Of a stretch of 7,296 nt of DNA, positions 5,578-7,296 are shown piece by piece. Numbering within the stretch: position 1 is the stretch's first letter; each line of letters begins with the position of its first letter. Below the pieces are notes generated by a model. It was given only the letters and a program-made list of their open reading frames with translations, made no database searches and was not told where the DNA came from. Both the position numbers and the translations under genes were made by a program. The DNA comes from JBFLVN01 sp040758475. Its GTDB lineage: Bacteria; JAGRBM01. The DNA lies in the NCBI GenBank assembly GCA_040758475.1, contig JBFLVN010000193.1:1-7296 (forward strand), in the 5' to 3' direction.

Positions 5578-6411
5578 ATGGCCGACCTCAAGGGGAAGAC
5601 GCTCTTTATTACCGGCGCGAGCCGCGGCATCGGGCTCGCCATCGCCCTCCGGGCCGCCAAGGACGGGGCCAACGTGGCCATCGCCGCCAAGACGACCGAA
5701 CCCCACCCCAAGCTCCCCGGCACCATCTACACGGCGGCCGAAGAAGTAAATAAAGCGGGCGGGAAAGCCCTTCCCATCATCTGCGACATCCGCTTCGAAG
5801 AGCAGGTGGAAGCGGCGGTCAAGGAAACGGCGGACAAATTCGGCGGTATCGACATCCTGGTCAACAACGCGAGCGCCATCAGCCTGACGGGCACCTTGAT
5901 GACGCCCATGAAGAAATTCGACCTCATGCACCAGATCAACCTGCGGGGGACGTTCCTCTGTTCCCAGAAGTGCATTCCCCATTTGAAGGAATCCTCCAAG
6001 AAGGGGCGAAATCCCCACGTCCTCGTCCTCTCCCCGCCCCTCAACATGGAAACCCGCTGGTTCCAGCCCCACGTGGCCTACACGATGGCCAAGTTCGGCA
6101 TGAGCGAAGTCGTCCTCGGCATGGCCGGGGAGTTCAAGTCGGATGGCATCGCCTTCAACGCCCTCTGGCCCAAGACGACCATCGCCACGGCGGCCGTCAA
6201 GAACATGCCGGGCGGCGACCAGATGGTGAAAGGTTCGCGCAAGCCCGACATCATGGCGGACGCGGCGCATTGGATTCTCACCCAGCCCTCCCGCGAGTGC
6301 ACGGGGAACTTCTTCGTGGACGAAGTCGCCCTCAAGAAGGCCGGCGTCACGAATTTCGATCAGTACGCCATGACCCCCGGCGCGCCGCTCTTACCGGATT
6401 TCTTTATCTGA
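5578..6411 (+). CDS. HSDL2-type short-chain dehydrogenase/reductase
   Basis: A 277-residue NAD(P)-dependent oxidoreductase of the classical SDR fold, soluble and cytoplasmic. The cofactor motif TGASRGIG is at 12-19 and NNAS at 96-99. The catalytic tetrad is Asn121, Ser152 (in LSPPLNM), Tyr168 and Lys172 (YTMAK). The segments KTTEPHPKLPGTI (38-50), LSPPLNM and the closing FDQYAMTPGAPLLPDFFI are hallmarks of the hydroxysteroid-dehydrogenase-like 2 group, rather than FabG or other SDRs. Bacterial members, like this one, lack the C-terminal SCP2 lipid-carrier domain of animal HSDL2. The substrate is not established; a lipid-type alcohol or ketone is likely. AAAGGGA lies about 7 nt before the ATG. 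It is probably transcribed alone from the promoter near 5500-5527. Its last 52 nt overlap the 3' end of the opposite-strand RepA-like gene. Confidence 0.92.
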   Translation: MADLKGKTLFITGASRGIGLAIALRAAKDGANVAIAAKTTEPHPKLPGTIYTAAEEVNKAGGKALPIICDIRFEEQVEAAVKETADKFGGIDILVNNASAISLTGTLMTPMKKFDLMHQINLRGTFLCSQKCIPHLKESSKKGRNPHVLVLSPPLNMETRWFQPHVAYTMAKFGMSEVVLGMAGEFKSDGIAFNALWPKTTIATAAVKNMPGGDQMVKGSRKPDIMADAAHWILTQPSRECTGNFFVDEVALKKAGVTNFDQYAMTPGAPLLPDFFI

Positions 6412-7296
6412 GCCTGGACGGCGAGCGTCCGCTCCATCCGGCGCCGCTCGGCGCGGTTGAGTTTTAAGGGCTCCACTGGCGCCTCCTGACCCAGGTGGCC
6501 AAGGGAGCCATCATTTTCTGCGAGATCAGGATTTTCCGCCGCCTCTTCCGGCAATTCCCAATACCAGAACGAAACCTGCTGGACGCTCTTAACCCCGAGG
6601 GATTTCTTGGCCCGCTGGAGCGTTTTCCGGGAAATCCCTTCGTAGGCCGCCATTTCCAGGACGCGCTTGGCCCATTCGCGGCCGTCCCCCAATGTCTTCC
6701 GGAGAAACGCCTGCGCCTCCCTTAAAGCCGAGGGGCGTTCGGATGCTTCGCCCTTGGGCGGGTGGAGCAATTCGTCCGCCGTAATCTCCCGGTAATTTCC
6801 CCAGCGGATTTGCCCGTCTTTGATCTCGAAATCGACCGAGTTCCCCTCGGCCTCGAAGGCGTGCCGGACGTGGGCGACGATCCGTTTTTTGGGGTCGTCG
6901 GGATCTTTGGCCACGAGAAAGACGGAATCGGCCCAGAAGTCCAAATCCTCCGCCCCCATCCGCACGGGCCTGCCCGCGGGCGTCCGGGGGAGCCTCCGCA
7001 CGGCCAGGATCGTGCAATCGTGTTCACCGGCCAGATTCGCCAGGGCCTCGGAGAGCCGCCCGGCCTTTTTCTCCACGTAGGGATCGATGGGGTCGATGAT
7101 GAGGAGCCTTGGCTTTTCCCGGGCCAGGAGACCCGAGAGGGCTTCCAGGTCCAGCCTCACTTTCCCCTTCTCTTCCAACGTGACCCGGGGATATTCGACG
7201 AGGCGCACGTGGGCGAGGTCGGCCCCCGCCGCTTCGAGGCGCGGCCGCAGGATGCCCCGGGGGCCGTCCCGGGAATTGAGATAAAGAACTTTCCCG
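6360..7296 (-). CDS. RepA-like AAA_25-family ATPase with C-terminal HTH, 5' partial
   Basis: The minus-strand frame is open to the right edge, giving 311 visible residues; the GTG at 7208 is probably internal, because the residues before it continue the family pattern (KVLYL at 2-6, RPRLEAAGAD at 17-26). The fold is the hexameric RecA-like ATPase of plasmid RepA and related phage or genomic-island proteins; the Walker A motif lies outside the window. Visible are Walker B LLIID (64-68), the strand FLVAKDPDDP (126-135) and EIKDGQIRWG (157-166). A C-terminal winged-helix/HTH follows at about 190-249 (GISRKTLQRAKKSLGV), ending in WYWELP. Relatives normally read SEDD after the LYL strand and VTHLNK after Walker B; here these are NSRDG (7-11) and VRRLPR (99-104), so the acidic catalytic residue and the sensor histidine seem lost. 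A Lys/Arg-rich tail (about 282-305) ends the protein. It overlaps the convergent dehydrogenase gene by 52 nt. A replication or regulatory role on DNA is likely; helicase activity is doubtful. Confidence 0.82.
   Translation of the reverse strand, partial: GKVLYLNSRDGPRGILRPRLEAAGADLAHVRLVEYPRVTLEEKGKVRLDLEALSGLLAREKPRLLIIDPIDPYVEKKAGRLSEALANLAGEHDCTILAVRRLPRTPAGRPVRMGAEDLDFWADSVFLVAKDPDDPKKRIVAHVRHAFEAEGNSVDFEIKDGQIRWGNYREITADELLHPPKGEASERPSALREAQAFLRKTLGDGREWAKRVLEMAAYEGISRKTLQRAKKSLGVKSVQQVSFWYWELPEEAAENPDLAENDGSLGHLGQEAPVEPLKLNRAERRRMERTLAVQAQIKKSGKSGAPGVMAY

Noticed and set aside
5395..6270. 291-residue minus-strand open frame antisense to the dehydrogenase
   Set aside because: No family motifs and a shadow-like composition; the plus-strand SDR motifs are complete.

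Overview
The window is a G+C-rich stretch of bacterial chromosome whose codons mostly end in G or C. A signal-peptide-bearing outer-membrane beta-barrel protein and an AmgK-type cell-wall sugar kinase point to a diderm (Gram-negative) organism. Nothing fixes the taxon; the mix of genes would suit an uncultured proteobacterial or related lineage. I saw no tRNA, rRNA, CRISPR array, transposase or integrase.

Layout, left to right. (1) The 3' part of an unrecognised gene (frame open from base 2 to 841) is followed, after a 61-nt gap containing a strong hairpin, by a ParA/Soj-family ATPase (903-1790). (2) Two minus-strand genes converge on parA with a 3-nt gap: an AmgK-like phosphotransferase (2483-3583) and, downstream of it, a small outer-membrane beta-barrel protein (1794-2414). 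(3) A divergent 177-nt region leads to an exported beta-propeller protein of the choice-of-anchor I type (3761-5296), which carries an internal pair of EF-hand-like calcium loops. (4) A 281-nt intergenic region holds two intrinsic terminators, a second copy of a roughly 40-bp repeat also present upstream of the propeller gene, a 16-bp perfect palindrome, a candidate promoter and a third hairpin. (5) An HSDL2-type short-chain dehydrogenase (5578-6411) converges with, and overlaps by 52 nt, a minus-strand RepA-like hexameric-ATPase-family gene that runs off the right edge (6360-7296).

The genes do not form one obvious pathway: cell-wall sugar salvage, envelope, lipid/ketone redox and DNA-segregation/replication-type ATPases sit side by side. 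The most unusual points are these: the RepA-like protein appears to have lost both its catalytic glutamate and its sensor histidine motif; a direct repeat flanks the propeller gene; a hairpin exactly covers the only Shine-Dalgarno sequence of parA; and calcium-loop repeats are inserted in the propeller. I do not see a clearly new multi-gene system in this window.
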